Shown piece after piece: positions 42,671 to 52,964 of a stretch of DNA of 64,000 nt. The notes beneath the pieces are model-generated. The model made no database searches and had not been told where the DNA came from. It saw nothing but the letters and a program-made list of their open reading frames with translations. The position numbers and the translations under genes are program-made. Source of the stretch: UBA1479 sp048263775 (GTDB taxonomy: Bacteria; Pseudomonadota; Alphaproteobacteria; Rhodospirillales; Casp-alpha2); the NCBI GenBank assembly GCA_048263775.1, contig JBLXDU010000005.1, positions 124,001 through 188,000 on the forward strand. The letters run 5' to 3'. Position 1 is the stretch's first letter. Every line of letters begins with the position of its first letter.

Positions 42671-43951
42671 TCAGAAATTCTCCCGCAGCCATTGGCCGAA
42701 CCGCCCGAAGGCACCACTGCGTTCCTTGATCGGCTGAAAATCGCCCCCAGCCACTTCCAAGGGGTTTTCCACGGCATAGCGGATCAACCCGACCGAGGTT
42801 GCGAACCCCGGCCCCGAAACCGCTTCCGATAGCCCCTCGACCCCGCGCGGCCGGGCCAGGCGAACCTGACGGCCGAGCACGTCTCCGGCGAGTTCCGCCA
42901 ATCCGGACAGCTGGCTCGCCCCACCGGTCAGCACCACGCGCTGGCCGATGGCCTTGTCGAACCCGCTGGCCGCCAGACGGTCGCGCACCAGTTCCATGAT
43001 TTCCTCGGCCCGTGGCCGGACAATGCCGACCAGAACCGATCGCGGCACTTGTGTCTGAGCCGCTTCCTTGTCTTCGCCGATCAACGGCACGGTGATCATT
43101 TCCGCGTCGTCGGACGGCGACGGAATGACGCAGCCGAACAGCGTCTTCATGCGCTCGGCGCTTTCCAGGGGCGTCGACAGACCGCGCGCGATGTCGTTGG
43201 TCATATGGCCGCCGCCCAGGGGGATGACGTCCGTATGGACCAGTTCGCCGTCGCAGAAGATGGCCAGCGACGTGACACCGCCGCCGATGTCGATACAGGT
43301 GGTGCCGAGTTGCCGCTCGTCATCGACAAGGCACGCCAGGGCGGAGGCGAAGGGCGTCGCCACCATGGCCTCGATCTCCAACTGGCAGCGGTCGATCACC
43401 GTGCGCAGGTTCTTGACCGGGCCCCGTTGCGCCGTCACCAGATGCACATTGGCGCCCAGGCGCGAGCCATACATACCGCGCGGGTCCCGCACACCTCGAT
43501 TATCGTCAACCGAATAGCCGACGGGGATGGAATGGATCATCTCCCGGTCGGCCGGAGTGCCGGCGGTCACCTGTTCCGCCGTCAGCACGCGGTACAGGTC
43601 CGCCTCCTCGATCTCACGACCACCGATCTCCGCCTCATGGGCGACCAGCTTCGACTTGGGCTTGCCGCAGGACAGGTTGACGAAGACCTTGTGGATGTTC
43701 TCGCCGACCATGGACTCGGCGACCTCGACCGTAGCCCGGATGGTCGCCTCGGCGGCGTCCAGGTCGATCACGCTGCCCGATTTCAGGCCGTGGGATTTCT
43801 GATGGCCGATGCCGACGACCCGCGCCGTCACCTGGTTGCTCGACACACCCGTGGTCAGGCGCGCGATCACACAGGAAACCTTGGACGAACCCAGGTCCAA
43901 GGCGGCGATCAGTCCGCTGCGCGGTTTTGCATTTCCCAATGGTTTGTTCAT
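42671..43951 (-). CDS. ftsA: Cell division actin-like protein FtsA
   Basis: 426 residues with the actin-type ATPase motifs (ALDLGSSKVSCVIARL phosphate 1, CIDIGGGVTSLAIF phosphate 2, VVLTGGASQLSGL adenosine) and a C-terminal amphipathic stretch (RFGQWLRENF) that tethers FtsZ to the membrane. Between ftsQ and ftsZ in the dcw order. Confidence 0.97.
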   Translation of the reverse strand: MNKPLGNAKPRSGLIAALDLGSSKVSCVIARLTTGVSSNQVTARVVGIGHQKSHGLKSGSVIDLDAAEATIRATVEVAESMVGENIHKVFVNLSCGKPKSKLVAHEAEIGGREIEEADLYRVLTAEQVTAGTPADREMIHSIPVGYSVDDNRGVRDPRGMYGSRLGANVHLVTAQRGPVKNLRTVIDRCQLEIEAMVATPFASALACLVDDERQLGTTCIDIGGGVTSLAIFCDGELVHTDVIPLGGGHMTNDIARGLSTPLESAERMKTLFGCVIPSPSDDAEMITVPLIGEDKEAAQTQVPRSVLVGIVRPRAEEIMELVRDRLAASGFDKAIGQRVVLTGGASQLSGLAELAGDVLGRQVRLARPRGVEGLSEAVSGPGFATSVGLIRYAVENPLEVAGGDFQPIKERSGAFGRFGQWLRENF

Positions 43952-43982
43952 GGCCGTCGTCTCATATGGTCCTTGGTTATTC

Positions 43983-44861
43983 TCACGTTTCTTGGCCTTT
44001 GGGCTTTCGGGGCGGGCGCGGTTTGGCGGCCTTGCGCACGATCAGGCGGTCCGGCAGGCGCAGGTCGAGAACCTCCACATCGCGGTCCAGGACCTTGTGC
44101 AGACGCTCGTATTCCGCCAGCCGCAGCCAGGCGCCGCCAGGGTCGTCCTCGGGCAGTTGCACGTCGATGCCGTTATCCAGGGTCAGGGTCCAGCGCCGCC
44201 CGGAAACCCACACGGCCGCCCGCACCTGGTTCATCAAATCCGGCTCGGCCTGGAGCGTTTCCAAAAGCGCCTTGGCGTGCTGGGGCGCTTCGGGGCCGAC
44301 CACGATGGGCAGGTCGGAGAACCGCTCCAAACCCTTGTTGAGGATCACCACGCCTTCATCGTCGATCAGATGGAACACACCCTTGTTCTGCCAAAGGGCA
44401 AGCGGCGAACGTTCCTCGATATGCAGCATCACCGTGCCCGGCAGCATGCGTTCGACCACCGCACGCTTGACCCAGGGAAGTTTCTCAACCCGCTCGCGGG
44501 CTTCGTCCGGATCAAAGCCGAAGATCGGTGCCCCCCGGGTCAGCTTGAGCGCGGCCAGCAGGTCATCGCGCGTGGTCTGCGAACGCCCGGTCACGAAGAT
44601 ATCGTCGATGCGCAGGCCGACCTCGGCTGTCTGATCGACCGTCCAGGTCTGAGCCTTGGCGTACAATTGCGGCACGATATCGTTGGACCACACCCACCAT
44701 CCGCCGCCGCCCGCTCCGGCCAGCAAGGCGACCAGGGCGCCCATGCCGACGGCGCGGCTCACCTGCCCGCGCAGGACCCGTTTTCTGGGCGCGCCCGGCT
44801 TGCGGGAACGGCGGCTGCCCGCCGCCTGGGTATCGTTCGCTTCAGTCTTTTTCTCAGCCAT
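43983..44861 (-). CDS. ftsQ: Cell division protein FtsQ
   Basis: 292 residues. A basic cytoplasmic N-terminus (RKPGAPRKRVLRG), one membrane helix (AVGMGALVALLAGAGGGG...), then a POTRA domain (VDDIFVTGRSQTTRDDLLAAL) and the FtsQ beta domain. ATG 44861 overlaps the ddl stop as TGATG. Links FtsB/FtsL to the division machine. Confidence 0.94.
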   Translation of the reverse strand: MAEKKTEANDTQAAGSRRSRKPGAPRKRVLRGQVSRAVGMGALVALLAGAGGGGWWVWSNDIVPQLYAKAQTWTVDQTAEVGLRIDDIFVTGRSQTTRDDLLAALKLTRGAPIFGFDPDEARERVEKLPWVKRAVVERMLPGTVMLHIEERSPLALWQNKGVFHLIDDEGVVILNKGLERFSDLPIVVGPEAPQHAKALLETLQAEPDLMNQVRAAVWVSGRRWTLTLDNGIDVQLPEDDPGGAWLRLAEYERLHKVLDRDVEVLDLRLPDRLIVRKAAKPRPPRKPKGQET

Positions 44862-45763
44862 CAATCGCACTCCGCCTGTTCAACCATCCAGACGACCAGA
44901 TCCTGGAAGGACAGGCCCGTATGGGCGGCCTGTTCCGGCACCAGCGACGTGGGCGTCATGCCTGGTTGGGTATTGATTTCCAGCATGTAGAGGTCCTTGC
45001 CGTCGTAGCGGAAATCGGTCCGCGCCACGCCACGGCAGCCGATCGCATTGAACGCGCGTTCGGACAATTCCATCGCTTCGTCGTAGACGCTCTTGTCGAC
45101 CTCGGCCGGGATCACATGGATCGACCCGCCGTTGACGTATTTGGCGTCGTAATCGTAGAACCCCCGCCCGGTGGTGATTTCCGTGACCGCCAGGGCCTTG
45201 CCACCCATGACCGAGACGGTCAGTTCGCGGCCCGGGATATAGCGCTCAATCATCACCAACTCGCCATAGCTCCAGCCCGAACCTTCGAATGGCGGCTCGT
45301 TATCGCCTTCGCGCACGATATGCACGCCGACGCTGGACCCTTCGTTCATGGGCTTGGCGACATAGGGCCGGGCCATGGGCTCCTTGGCGCGGGCGGCTTC
45401 GATGGTGGTGACGACATGATCGGCGACGGGAATGCCTTCGGCCTGGAACAGGCGCTTTGCCATGGGCTTATCCATGGCGACGGCTGAGGCCAGCACGCCC
45501 GAGTGGGTATAGGGAATGCCCAGAATGTCGAGCAGGCCCTGGATGCAGCCGTCCTCGCCGAAGCGGCCGTGCAGCGCGTTGAACACGGCGTCCGGGCGCG
45601 GATAAAGACGCGTGATTAGCGCACCCACGTCGCGCTGCACGTCGATGGTGGTGACCTGATACCCGGCGTCCTGCAGGGCCTTGGCGCAGGCGGCACCCGA
45701 CACCAAGGAAACTTCGCGTTCGGCGGACCAACCGCCCATCAGCACGGCGACATGACCGGTCAT
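44861..45763 (-). CDS. ddl: D-alanine-D-alanine ligase
   Basis: 300 residues of the ATP-grasp fold. N-terminal VAVLMGGWSAEREVSL, HGRFGEDG, the KPMNEGSSVGV loop, and the ending LEINTQPGMTPTSL with metal ligands. Makes the D-Ala-D-Ala dipeptide used by MurF. ATG 45763 overlaps the murB stop as ATGA. Confidence 0.96.
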   Translation of the reverse strand: MTGHVAVLMGGWSAEREVSLVSGAACAKALQDAGYQVTTIDVQRDVGALITRLYPRPDAVFNALHGRFGEDGCIQGLLDILGIPYTHSGVLASAVAMDKPMAKRLFQAEGIPVADHVVTTIEAARAKEPMARPYVAKPMNEGSSVGVHIVREGDNEPPFEGSGWSYGELVMIERYIPGRELTVSVMGGKALAVTEITTGRGFYDYDAKYVNGGSIHVIPAEVDKSVYDEAMELSERAFNAIGCRGVARTDFRYDGKDLYMLEINTQPGMTPTSLVPEQAAHTGLSFQDLVVWMVEQAECD

Positions 45764-46704
45764 GGCGTGACCTCCCGCGCCTTGGGCAGGGACGGCACGC
45801 CGATGCGGCGGATTTCCCAATGCAGTTCAACACCGGTTTTCTCAAGCACCCGACGCCGGACTTCCTCGCCCAAGCCTTCCAGGTCCGCCGCCGTGGCGTT
45901 GCCCGTGTTGATCAGGAAGTTGCAATGCTGGGGCGATACCTGAGCCCCGCCCCGCGTCAGACCACGGCAGCCGGCTTCGTCGATCAGCTCCCAGGCCTTG
46001 TGGCCATCCGGATTGGCGAAGGTTGATCCACCCGTGCGCGATTTCACGGGTTGGGTTTCGCCCCGCGCCTTCTGGATGTCGGCCATGCGTTGTGAAATGG
46101 CATCGACGTCGCCGGGCGTGCCCCGGAACGCCGCCCGGGTAAAGATCACGTCGTCCGGCTGACCGCAGTGGCGATAGGCAAAAGCCATGTCGGCCGGGGA
46201 GAGGTCCGCAGCCTCTCCCCTGCCGGTCACTGCCCATGCGGCCGCGAAAATATCGGAAACTTCAGCGCCGTAGGCTCCGGCATTCATGCGCAGCGCACCG
46301 CCCACCGTGCCCGGAATGCCAATCAGGAATTCAAGACCCGCAAGACCAGCGTCGCGAGCAGCACGGGCGACATTGACGTCCATGGCCCCGGCCCCGGCGG
46401 TGACCGTGTCGCCATCGACGGAAATATCAGCGAAAGCCTTGCCCAGACGAATCACCACCCCGCCGACACCGCCGTCTCGGACCAGAAGGTTTGACGCCAC
46501 GCCGATCACCGTGACCGGCACGTCGGTGGGCAGGTTAGCCATGAACATCGCAAGGTCGTCCGCGTCCGCGGGTTCAAACAGAACCTCGGCCGGGCCGCCG
46601 ACGCGGAACCAGGAAAAACCCGCCAAGCCAGCATTCGCCGTCAGCCGACCGCGCACGGGCGCAAGCCGGTCGAGCAGCGTCGTATCGTAGCGGACCGCCA
46701 TCAT
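45760..46704 (-). CDS. murB: UDP-N-acetylenolpyruvoylglucosamine reductase
   Basis: 314 residues, type II MurB (no extra Tyr-loop domain). FAD-binding SWFRVGGPAEVLF and VIGVASNLLVRDGGV, catalytic GIPGTVGGALRMNAGAYG and the proton-donor serine in SRTGGSTFANP. Converts enolpyruvyl-GlcNAc to MurNAc. Overlaps murC by 4 bases (ATGA). Confidence 0.96.
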   Translation of the reverse strand: MMAVRYDTTLLDRLAPVRGRLTANAGLAGFSWFRVGGPAEVLFEPADADDLAMFMANLPTDVPVTVIGVASNLLVRDGGVGGVVIRLGKAFADISVDGDTVTAGAGAMDVNVARAARDAGLAGLEFLIGIPGTVGGALRMNAGAYGAEVSDIFAAAWAVTGRGEAADLSPADMAFAYRHCGQPDDVIFTRAAFRGTPGDVDAISQRMADIQKARGETQPVKSRTGGSTFANPDGHKAWELIDEAGCRGLTRGGAQVSPQHCNFLINTGNATAADLEGLGEEVRRRVLEKTGVELHWEIRRIGVPSLPKAREVTP

Positions 46705-48161
46705 GCGCTGACCTCCCCGCCTTTACCGTTGCCGCCGGGAATTTCACGCAGCCCGCCGCCCAGTTCCTGCAACTGTTCCGGCAGGGCGTTGGCCCATTGG
46801 GTAATCGTGCCCGCGCCCAGGCAAACGACGAAGTCGCCGCTTTTGGCGAGGTCAAGGGTGATACGGGCCAAATCCTCGGGGGCCTCCAGGGCGACCACCT
46901 TGCGGTGACCATGGACCTTCAACCCCTCGATCAGGGAATCTCGGTCGATCCCATCGATCGGCGTCTCGCCCGCTGCATAGACGGGGGCGACGACCACGGC
47001 ATCGGCGTCGTTGAAGCAGGTGCAGAAATCCTCGAACAGGTCGCGCAGGCGAGTGTAGCGGTGCGGTTGCACCACGGCGATGACCTTGCCGTTGGTGGCG
47101 TCGCGGGCAGCGGCCAGGACGGCGGAAATTTCCACCGGATGGTGGCCGTAGTCATCGATCACGGTAATGCCGCCGACCGTGCCCGTGCGGGTGAACCGCC
47201 GCTTGACCCCGCCGAACTTGGCCAAGGCCCGCGCCACGTCGGCGTCGGACAGCATCATTTCATTGGCGATGGCAATGGCCGCCAGGGCGTTCTGCACGTT
47301 GTGCTGGCCGTACATGGGCAGGTGCAGGTCGGCGATCTCGCGTGTCTCGCCGGTCTTGCGGTCGCGGATCACGGCGTCGAAGGCGATGCCGTCCAGGCCC
47401 GGCGTCATATTGACGGCGCGCACGTCGGCCTGGGGGCTGAAGCCATAAGTGACAACGCGGCGGTCGGACACGCGGGGGATTAGGTTCTGGACCTCGGCAT
47501 GGTCGATGCACAAGACCGCGAAGCCGTAGAAGGGAATGTTTTCGACGAACTGCACGAAGGCCCGCTTCAGGGTGTCGAAGTCGCCGTAGTGCTCCATATG
47601 TTCCGGGTCGATGTTGGTGACCACGGCGATGGTCGACGGCAGTTTCAGGAAGGTGCCGTCACTTTCATCGGCCTCGGCCACCAGCCAGTCGCCGGTGCCC
47701 AGGCGCGCGTTGGTGCCGTAAGCATTGATGATACCGCCGTTGATGACCGTGGGGTCGAGCCCGGCACCGTCCAGCACGGCGGACACCAGGGACGTGGTCG
47801 TCGTCTTGCCGTGGGTGCCGCCCACCGCGATGGACCATTTCAGGCGCATCAGCTCGCCCAGCATTTCGGCGCGGCGCACGACGGGAATCAGGTTCTGGCG
47901 CGCGGCCACGACCTCAGGGTTATCGGGCTTCACGGCCGAGGACACGACGACGACCTGGGCCGATCCCAAGTTGGCGGCGTCATGGCCGACATGGACGTCG
48001 ATGCCCATGGCGCGCAGGCGTTTCACGTTGGCGCTGTCGGCGATGTCCGAACCTTGAACCGAATAGCCGAGCGAATGCAGCACCTCGGCGATGCCGCTCA
48101 TGCCGATACCGCCGATGCCGACGAAATGGATGGTTCCGATGTCGAGGGGAAGCGCTCTCAT
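46701..48161 (-). CDS. murC: UDP-N-acetylmuramate-L-alanine ligase
   Basis: 486 residues. Rossmann start HFVGIGGIGMSGIAEVL, ATP loop GGTHGKTTTTSL, and YGHHPVEISAVLAAAR in the C-terminal domain. Adds L-alanine to UDP-MurNAc. Overlaps murG and murB by 4 bases each. Confidence 0.97.
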   Translation of the reverse strand: MRALPLDIGTIHFVGIGGIGMSGIAEVLHSLGYSVQGSDIADSANVKRLRAMGIDVHVGHDAANLGSAQVVVVSSAVKPDNPEVVAARQNLIPVVRRAEMLGELMRLKWSIAVGGTHGKTTTTSLVSAVLDGAGLDPTVINGGIINAYGTNARLGTGDWLVAEADESDGTFLKLPSTIAVVTNIDPEHMEHYGDFDTLKRAFVQFVENIPFYGFAVLCIDHAEVQNLIPRVSDRRVVTYGFSPQADVRAVNMTPGLDGIAFDAVIRDRKTGETREIADLHLPMYGQHNVQNALAAIAIANEMMLSDADVARALAKFGGVKRRFTRTGTVGGITVIDDYGHHPVEISAVLAAARDATNGKVIAVVQPHRYTRLRDLFEDFCTCFNDADAVVVAPVYAAGETPIDGIDRDSLIEGLKVHGHRKVVALEAPEDLARITLDLAKSGDFVVCLGAGTITQWANALPEQLQELGGGLREIPGGNGKGGEVSA

Positions 48162-49297
48162 GCCGCCTGCCTCCCTTCACCGGAATGTCCGTTGGGCATC
48201 ATGCCCGCCACCATGTCGGCCAGGGCATGGGCCGCATCGGGTCGCCCAATGCGGCGCGACGCGCGGGCCGCATGGACCAGATGGCGCGGGCTTTCAAACA
48301 GACTGGCCAGCCGCCCGGCCAGACGTTCGGCGGTGAACACGTCCTCGGCCATCAACCAACCGGCACCGGCCTCGTCCACGGCCTGGGCATTGGCGAACTG
48401 ATGGTTGTCGATGGCATGGGGATAGGGCACCAGGATCGCCGGGCGGCCGATGGCCGTCATCTCGGCGACGGTGGAGGCCCCGGCCCGCGCGATCAGCAAA
48501 TGCGCCGCCGCAAGACGACGAGGAACGTCGTCGAAGAAGCTGTTCAGATCGGCTTTGATCCCGGCCTCGGCATAGACGGCGCCGACACGTTCCAGATCCT
48601 CGACCCGGCATTGCTGTGTCACGTTCAAACGCTTCTTCAGGGCATCAGACAACGACGCCAGGGCCGCCGGTACCACATCGGACAACACCCGCGCCCCTTG
48701 CGAGCCGCCGGTGACCAGCAGGTTAAGCGGTCCGCGATCGGTGATCTCGTCATAAGCCGTATCGCGTGCCGCCAGTACCGCCGGGCGCACGGGCATGCCG
48801 GTCAGGTGGATCTTCGACTTGGCCGCCTCCGGCACCATCTGCGTGCCGTCTATGGATGTTGCGATGCGCCTCACCCTGGTCGCCAGCAGGCGATTGGCGC
48901 GGCCCAGCACCGCGTTCTGTTCGTGGATCGCCGTAGCCAGCCCCGCCCAGGTCGCAGCCATCATGGTCGGCACCGAGGCATAGCCACCAAAGCCGATGAC
49001 CGCATCGGGCTTCAGTTTCGCCAGAAGCTTGCGAGCCTGCAGCATGCCGAGGCCCAGTTCGAACACGCTTTCCAACCGCGCCGTGAAGCGCTTGCCGGCG
49101 ATGCCGCCGGCGCGAATGTGATGGGTTTCCAGGTCGGCCAGGGCGCCGCCGAAACCACCGCCCCGGCGGTCGGTGATCAGCGCCAGGCGGTAGCCCCGCG
49201 CGTTCAGTTCAGCCGCCAGGGCTTCCGCCGGGAACACATGCCCGCCGGTGCCGCCGGCGGCGAGAACGGCCAGATGTCCGGTCATTTTATCCGTCAT
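48158..49297 (-). CDS. murG: Lipid II synthase MurG (GlcNAc transferase)
   Basis: 379 residues, GT-B fold. N-terminal LAAGGTGGHVFPAEALA glycine loop and C-terminal ARAGASTVAEMTAIGRPAIL donor-binding segment. Adds GlcNAc to lipid I at the inner face of the membrane. Overlaps ftsW by 4 bases. A second ATG four codons in is possible. Confidence 0.96.
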   Translation of the reverse strand: MTDKMTGHLAVLAAGGTGGHVFPAEALAAELNARGYRLALITDRRGGGFGGALADLETHHIRAGGIAGKRFTARLESVFELGLGMLQARKLLAKLKPDAVIGFGGYASVPTMMAATWAGLATAIHEQNAVLGRANRLLATRVRRIATSIDGTQMVPEAAKSKIHLTGMPVRPAVLAARDTAYDEITDRGPLNLLVTGGSQGARVLSDVVPAALASLSDALKKRLNVTQQCRVEDLERVGAVYAEAGIKADLNSFFDDVPRRLAAAHLLIARAGASTVAEMTAIGRPAILVPYPHAIDNHQFANAQAVDEAGAGWLMAEDVFTAERLAGRLASLFESPRHLVHAARASRRIGRPDAAHALADMVAGMMPNGHSGEGRQAA

Positions 49298-50418
49298 CGC
49301 GTGCCCCCCTCACCCGGGCGCAGGCGGGTCAGCGCCAGCATCATGCCGAAACCAAGCGCGATGGCCACTGTGGAAGACCCCCCGTAGGACACGAACGGCA
49401 GGGTCATGCCCTTGGGCGGGATCAGGTGCAGGGTCGAGGCCAGATTGATCATGGCCTGGACCGCGAATTGGACCAGCAGACCGGCCGAGGCCAGCAGCAC
49501 GAACAGGTTGTCGTCCTTGTAAGCGCGCGACAGACCACGGATGACCACGAAGGCGAACAGGCCGACGATGGCGACACAGACCAGCATGCCGAATTCCTCG
49601 CCGGCGACGGCGAAGATGAAATCCGTATGGGCGTCGGGCAGCACTTCCTTGACCCGGCCCTCGCCTGGGCCGCGCCCGGTCAGGCCACCGTTGTGGAAAG
49701 CGTCGAGCGAGCGCATGACCTGATAGCCCTCGCCCGCCGAGGGATCGAAGAAGCGGTCGACCCGCGCGCGCACGTGGCCAAAAGTGAAGTAGGCGCCGAC
49801 GCTGGCCATCAGGAAGGCCAGACCGATGCCCATGACCATGACGATAGGCAAGCCCGCCAGGAAGAACTGCACGGCCCAGACGGCGGCGACCACCATGGTC
49901 ATGCCTACGTCCGGTTGCATCAGCAATAAGGCGGCGACCATCAGGAACAGGCCCGTGGCGACCAAGTTTCCGGGGTATCCTTCCTGCAGCCGGGCCTGGG
50001 CGAAGAACCAGGCGGCGGTCACGGCAAGGGCCGGCTTGACGAATTCCGACGGCTGTAGGGACACGGCACCGAAGCTGAGCCAGCGTGTCGCCCCCTTGAT
50101 TTCCGGCCCCACGGCCAGCACCGCCACCATCAGCACCATGGACCCGGCCAAGACCGCCATGGCAAGACGCCGCACGCCCTTGGGCGACAGCAGCGACGCG
50201 CAAACAACGACGAACAGGCCGATCCCCAGATACAGCACCTGACGGCTTGCGAAGTAGTAGGTATCGAGCCCCAGGCGCAATGCCACCGGCGGTGAGGCCG
50301 CCAGGGCCAGAACCGCGCCGGTCATGGCCAGCACGGCGACGGCGGCAAGATTCCAACGGTCCACGGTCCACCACCAGCGGGCCAGGATCGAATTGTCGGT
50401 GCGGGCAAGGGTGCTCAT
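49294..50418 (-). CDS. ftsW: Septal peptidoglycan glycosyltransferase FtsW
   Basis: 374 residues, about ten membrane helices, SEDS family. Conserved PSEFVKPALAV, GEEFGMLVC and the late LPFVSYGGSSTVAIALGFGM. Polymerises lipid II together with FtsI. Starts next to the murD stop. Confidence 0.96.
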   Translation of the reverse strand: MSTLARTDNSILARWWWTVDRWNLAAVAVLAMTGAVLALAASPPVALRLGLDTYYFASRQVLYLGIGLFVVVCASLLSPKGVRRLAMAVLAGSMVLMVAVLAVGPEIKGATRWLSFGAVSLQPSEFVKPALAVTAAWFFAQARLQEGYPGNLVATGLFLMVAALLLMQPDVGMTMVVAAVWAVQFFLAGLPIVMVMGIGLAFLMASVGAYFTFGHVRARVDRFFDPSAGEGYQVMRSLDAFHNGGLTGRGPGEGRVKEVLPDAHTDFIFAVAGEEFGMLVCVAIVGLFAFVVIRGLSRAYKDDNLFVLLASAGLLVQFAVQAMINLASTLHLIPPKGMTLPFVSYGGSSTVAIALGFGMMLALTRLRPGEGGTR

Positions 50419-51858
50419 CTAGACAGCCTCCCCCGCGATGTCGGCCCTGAACGCCTCGGGCGCTTCGGTCGGGTCGAGATGCTTGCCGGGCAGCGCCTCG
50501 ACCGCATCCTTGAAGGCGTCGCCCCGGTCCTCGAAGCTGGCGAACTGATCGAACGACGCGCAGGCCGGCGACAGCAGGACCACGGGTTTCTCCGCCTTGT
50601 CCTTTTTGGCCTGGGCAAAAGCCTGATCAACCGCCTTCTTGACCTCGCCGGAAATGGTGAAAGGCACCTTGCCATCCAGCGTCTGACCAAAGCCCAGCGC
50701 CGCCTCGCCGACCAGATAGGCGTGTTTGATACGCGGGAAATACTCGGCAAGCCCCGTAATACCGCCTTCCTTGGGGCGGCCGCCGGCGATCCAATAGATC
50801 GTGTCGTAGCAGACAAGCGCCTTGGCGGCGGCGGCGGCATTGGTCGCCTTGGAATCGTTGATGAAAGCAACGCCGTCGACGACCTCGACCGGTTCCTGGC
50901 GGTGGACCAGACCGGGGAAGCTTTGCAGGCAGGCCATGATGACCCGGCCTTCGACCCCGGCGCGCCGGCAAGCGGCATAGGCCGCCGCCGCGTTCTGCCA
51001 ATTGTGCGGGCCCTGCAGGGCGGGAATATCCTTGAGGTCCGTAACCGGCACTTCCTGGCCGTCCATGTCGTCGACCAGAATGCCGTTGACCACATAGACA
51101 CCGCCATGGATCCGCCGCTCGCCCGAGATCGGCACCACGACCTGCTCGCCCGCATCGGCCAAGTCTTCGTAGATCGCTTCGCAGTATTTGTCGTCGACAC
51201 CAATGATCGCCGACTTGGGTTCGGTCTGGCGATGGAAGATCTGGCGCTTGGCCGCGACATAACCGTCCATGTCACCGTGCCGGTCCAGATGGTCGGGGCT
51301 GATGTTCAGCAGCACCGCGATGTCCCAGGTGATGGAGACCGTCAGATCAAGCTGATAAGACGACATTTCAAGGATGTAAGTACCGCCCTCGCCCATTGTC
51401 TCAAGCGACAGGGCTGGCGGCCCAAGATTGCCGCCGATATCGGCTTCGCGGCCAGCCAGTTGCATGATGTGCCCAATCAGCGACGTGGTGGTCGACTTGC
51501 CATTGGTCCCGGTGATGCCAATGTAAGCCGCGTCGCGCTGGGCACGGGCCAGAAGTTCGATATCGCTGACAACCTCGCAACCGGCGGCCTTGGCCAGATT
51601 CACCACCGGGTGCGGTTCGGGATAGTGGAACGGGATGCCGGGGCTGAGCACCAGGGTCGTTAACTCCTGCCAGTTGCAGGTGTAGAGATCGACCAGGGGG
51701 ATATCCATCTCACGGGCGCGCTGGCGGCTGTCCTCATTGTCGTCCCAGGCCCAAACCTCGGCGTCGCTGTCGATCAGCGCCTTGCAGGTTGCCAGGCCCG
51801 AACGGCCAAGGCCGAGGACCGCGACCGGCATTTTGTAGAAATAGAAGACGTCGATCAT
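50419..51858 (-). CDS. murD: UDP-N-acetylmuramoylalanine-D-glutamate ligase
   Basis: 479 residues. N-terminal VAVLGLGRSGLATCKAL, ATP loop GITGTNGKSTTTSL, ISPDHLDRHG, and INDSKATNAAAAAKAL. Adds D-glutamate to the stem peptide. Lies 7 bases after mraY. Confidence 0.97.
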   Translation of the reverse strand: MIDVFYFYKMPVAVLGLGRSGLATCKALIDSDAEVWAWDDNEDSRQRAREMDIPLVDLYTCNWQELTTLVLSPGIPFHYPEPHPVVNLAKAAGCEVVSDIELLARAQRDAAYIGITGTNGKSTTTSLIGHIMQLAGREADIGGNLGPPALSLETMGEGGTYILEMSSYQLDLTVSITWDIAVLLNISPDHLDRHGDMDGYVAAKRQIFHRQTEPKSAIIGVDDKYCEAIYEDLADAGEQVVVPISGERRIHGGVYVVNGILVDDMDGQEVPVTDLKDIPALQGPHNWQNAAAAYAACRRAGVEGRVIMACLQSFPGLVHRQEPVEVVDGVAFINDSKATNAAAAAKALVCYDTIYWIAGGRPKEGGITGLAEYFPRIKHAYLVGEAALGFGQTLDGKVPFTISGEVKKAVDQAFAQAKKDKAEKPVVLLSPACASFDQFASFEDRGDAFKDAVEALPGKHLDPTEAPEAFRADIAGEAV

Positions 51859-51865
51859 CGCCCCC

Positions 51866-52954
51866 TCACCGCAGCTTCAAAGTGGCTAGGCCTGCGAGGG
51901 CCAGGATGGTCGCGATGATCCAGAAGCGGATAACAATGGTGGCCTCGGCCCATCCCTTCTGTTCGAAATGATGGTGCAGGGGCGCCATGCGGAACACGCG
52001 GCGGCCGGTCAGCTTGAACGAAATCACCTGCACGATGACGGACACGGTCTCCAGCACGAACAGGCCGCCGACGATGGCCAGCACCAGTTCGTGTTTGGTG
52101 ATGACCGCAACGGCGCCGAGAGCCCCCCCCAACGCCAAGGATCCCGTATCGCCCATGAAGACCTTGGCCGGCGGCGCGTTGTACCAAAGGAAGCCAAGCG
52201 CAGCGCCCACCAGCGAGCCCATGAACACGGCCAATTCGCCGGACCCGGGCACATAGTGGAGTTGCAGATAGTTGGCGAACACGGTGTTGCCGACCAGATA
52301 GGCGATCAGCGCGAACACCCCGGCGGCGATCATCACCGGCACGATGGCAAGCCCGTCCAGGCCGTCGGTCAGGTTCACGGAATTGCTGGAGCCGACCATG
52401 ACGAAACAGGCGAACACGATGAACATCCAGCCCAGATCGACCAGCACGTTCTTGAAGAACGGCAGGGCCAGGGTGGTCGCCAGGGGATCCGGCAGATGTG
52501 CCGAGACCCAGAACGCGGCAACCCCCGCGATGGAAATCTGCAGGATCAGCTTCAGCTTGCCCGGCAGACCCTTGGAATTACGCTTGCTCACCTTCAGATA
52601 GTCGTCGAGGAAGCCGATCACCCCGTAACCGACGGTCACGCCCAATGCCGTCCACACAAACCCGCTTTCCAGGTCCATCCACAACAAGGTCGCCACGACC
52701 GAGGCGACCAGGATCAAAAGCCCGCCCATGGTCGGCGTGCCCTGCTTGGTGATCAGATGGCTCTCCGGACCGTCGTCGCGGATCGGCTGACCGCCCTTCT
52801 GCTTCGCCTTCAGCACCTCGATCAGCACCGGGCCGACCATGAAACTGATGATCAGGGCCGTGATGACGGCGCCGCCCGTGCGGAAGGTCAGGTAGCGGAA
52901 CACGTTGAGCACCGCGAACTCACCGGCCATGGGGAACAGGATTTCATACAGCAT
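51866..52954 (-). CDS. mraY: Phospho-MurNAc-pentapeptide translocase MraY
   Basis: 362 residues, ten membrane helices, from ATG 52954 with AGGAGG 6 bases before it (the frame is open 19 codons further). Catalytic aspartates in FLDDYLKVSK and NLTDGLDGLA, and the HHHFE loop late in the protein. Makes lipid I on undecaprenyl phosphate. The MLYEILFP start is typical. Confidence 0.97.
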   Translation of the reverse strand: MLYEILFPMAGEFAVLNVFRYLTFRTGGAVITALIISFMVGPVLIEVLKAKQKGGQPIRDDGPESHLITKQGTPTMGGLLILVASVVATLLWMDLESGFVWTALGVTVGYGVIGFLDDYLKVSKRNSKGLPGKLKLILQISIAGVAAFWVSAHLPDPLATTLALPFFKNVLVDLGWMFIVFACFVMVGSSNSVNLTDGLDGLAIVPVMIAAGVFALIAYLVGNTVFANYLQLHYVPGSGELAVFMGSLVGAALGFLWYNAPPAKVFMGDTGSLALGGALGAVAVITKHELVLAIVGGLFVLETVSVIVQVISFKLTGRRVFRMAPLHHHFEQKGWAEATIVIRFWIIATILALAGLATLKLR

Positions 52955-52964
52955 CGTCTGCCTC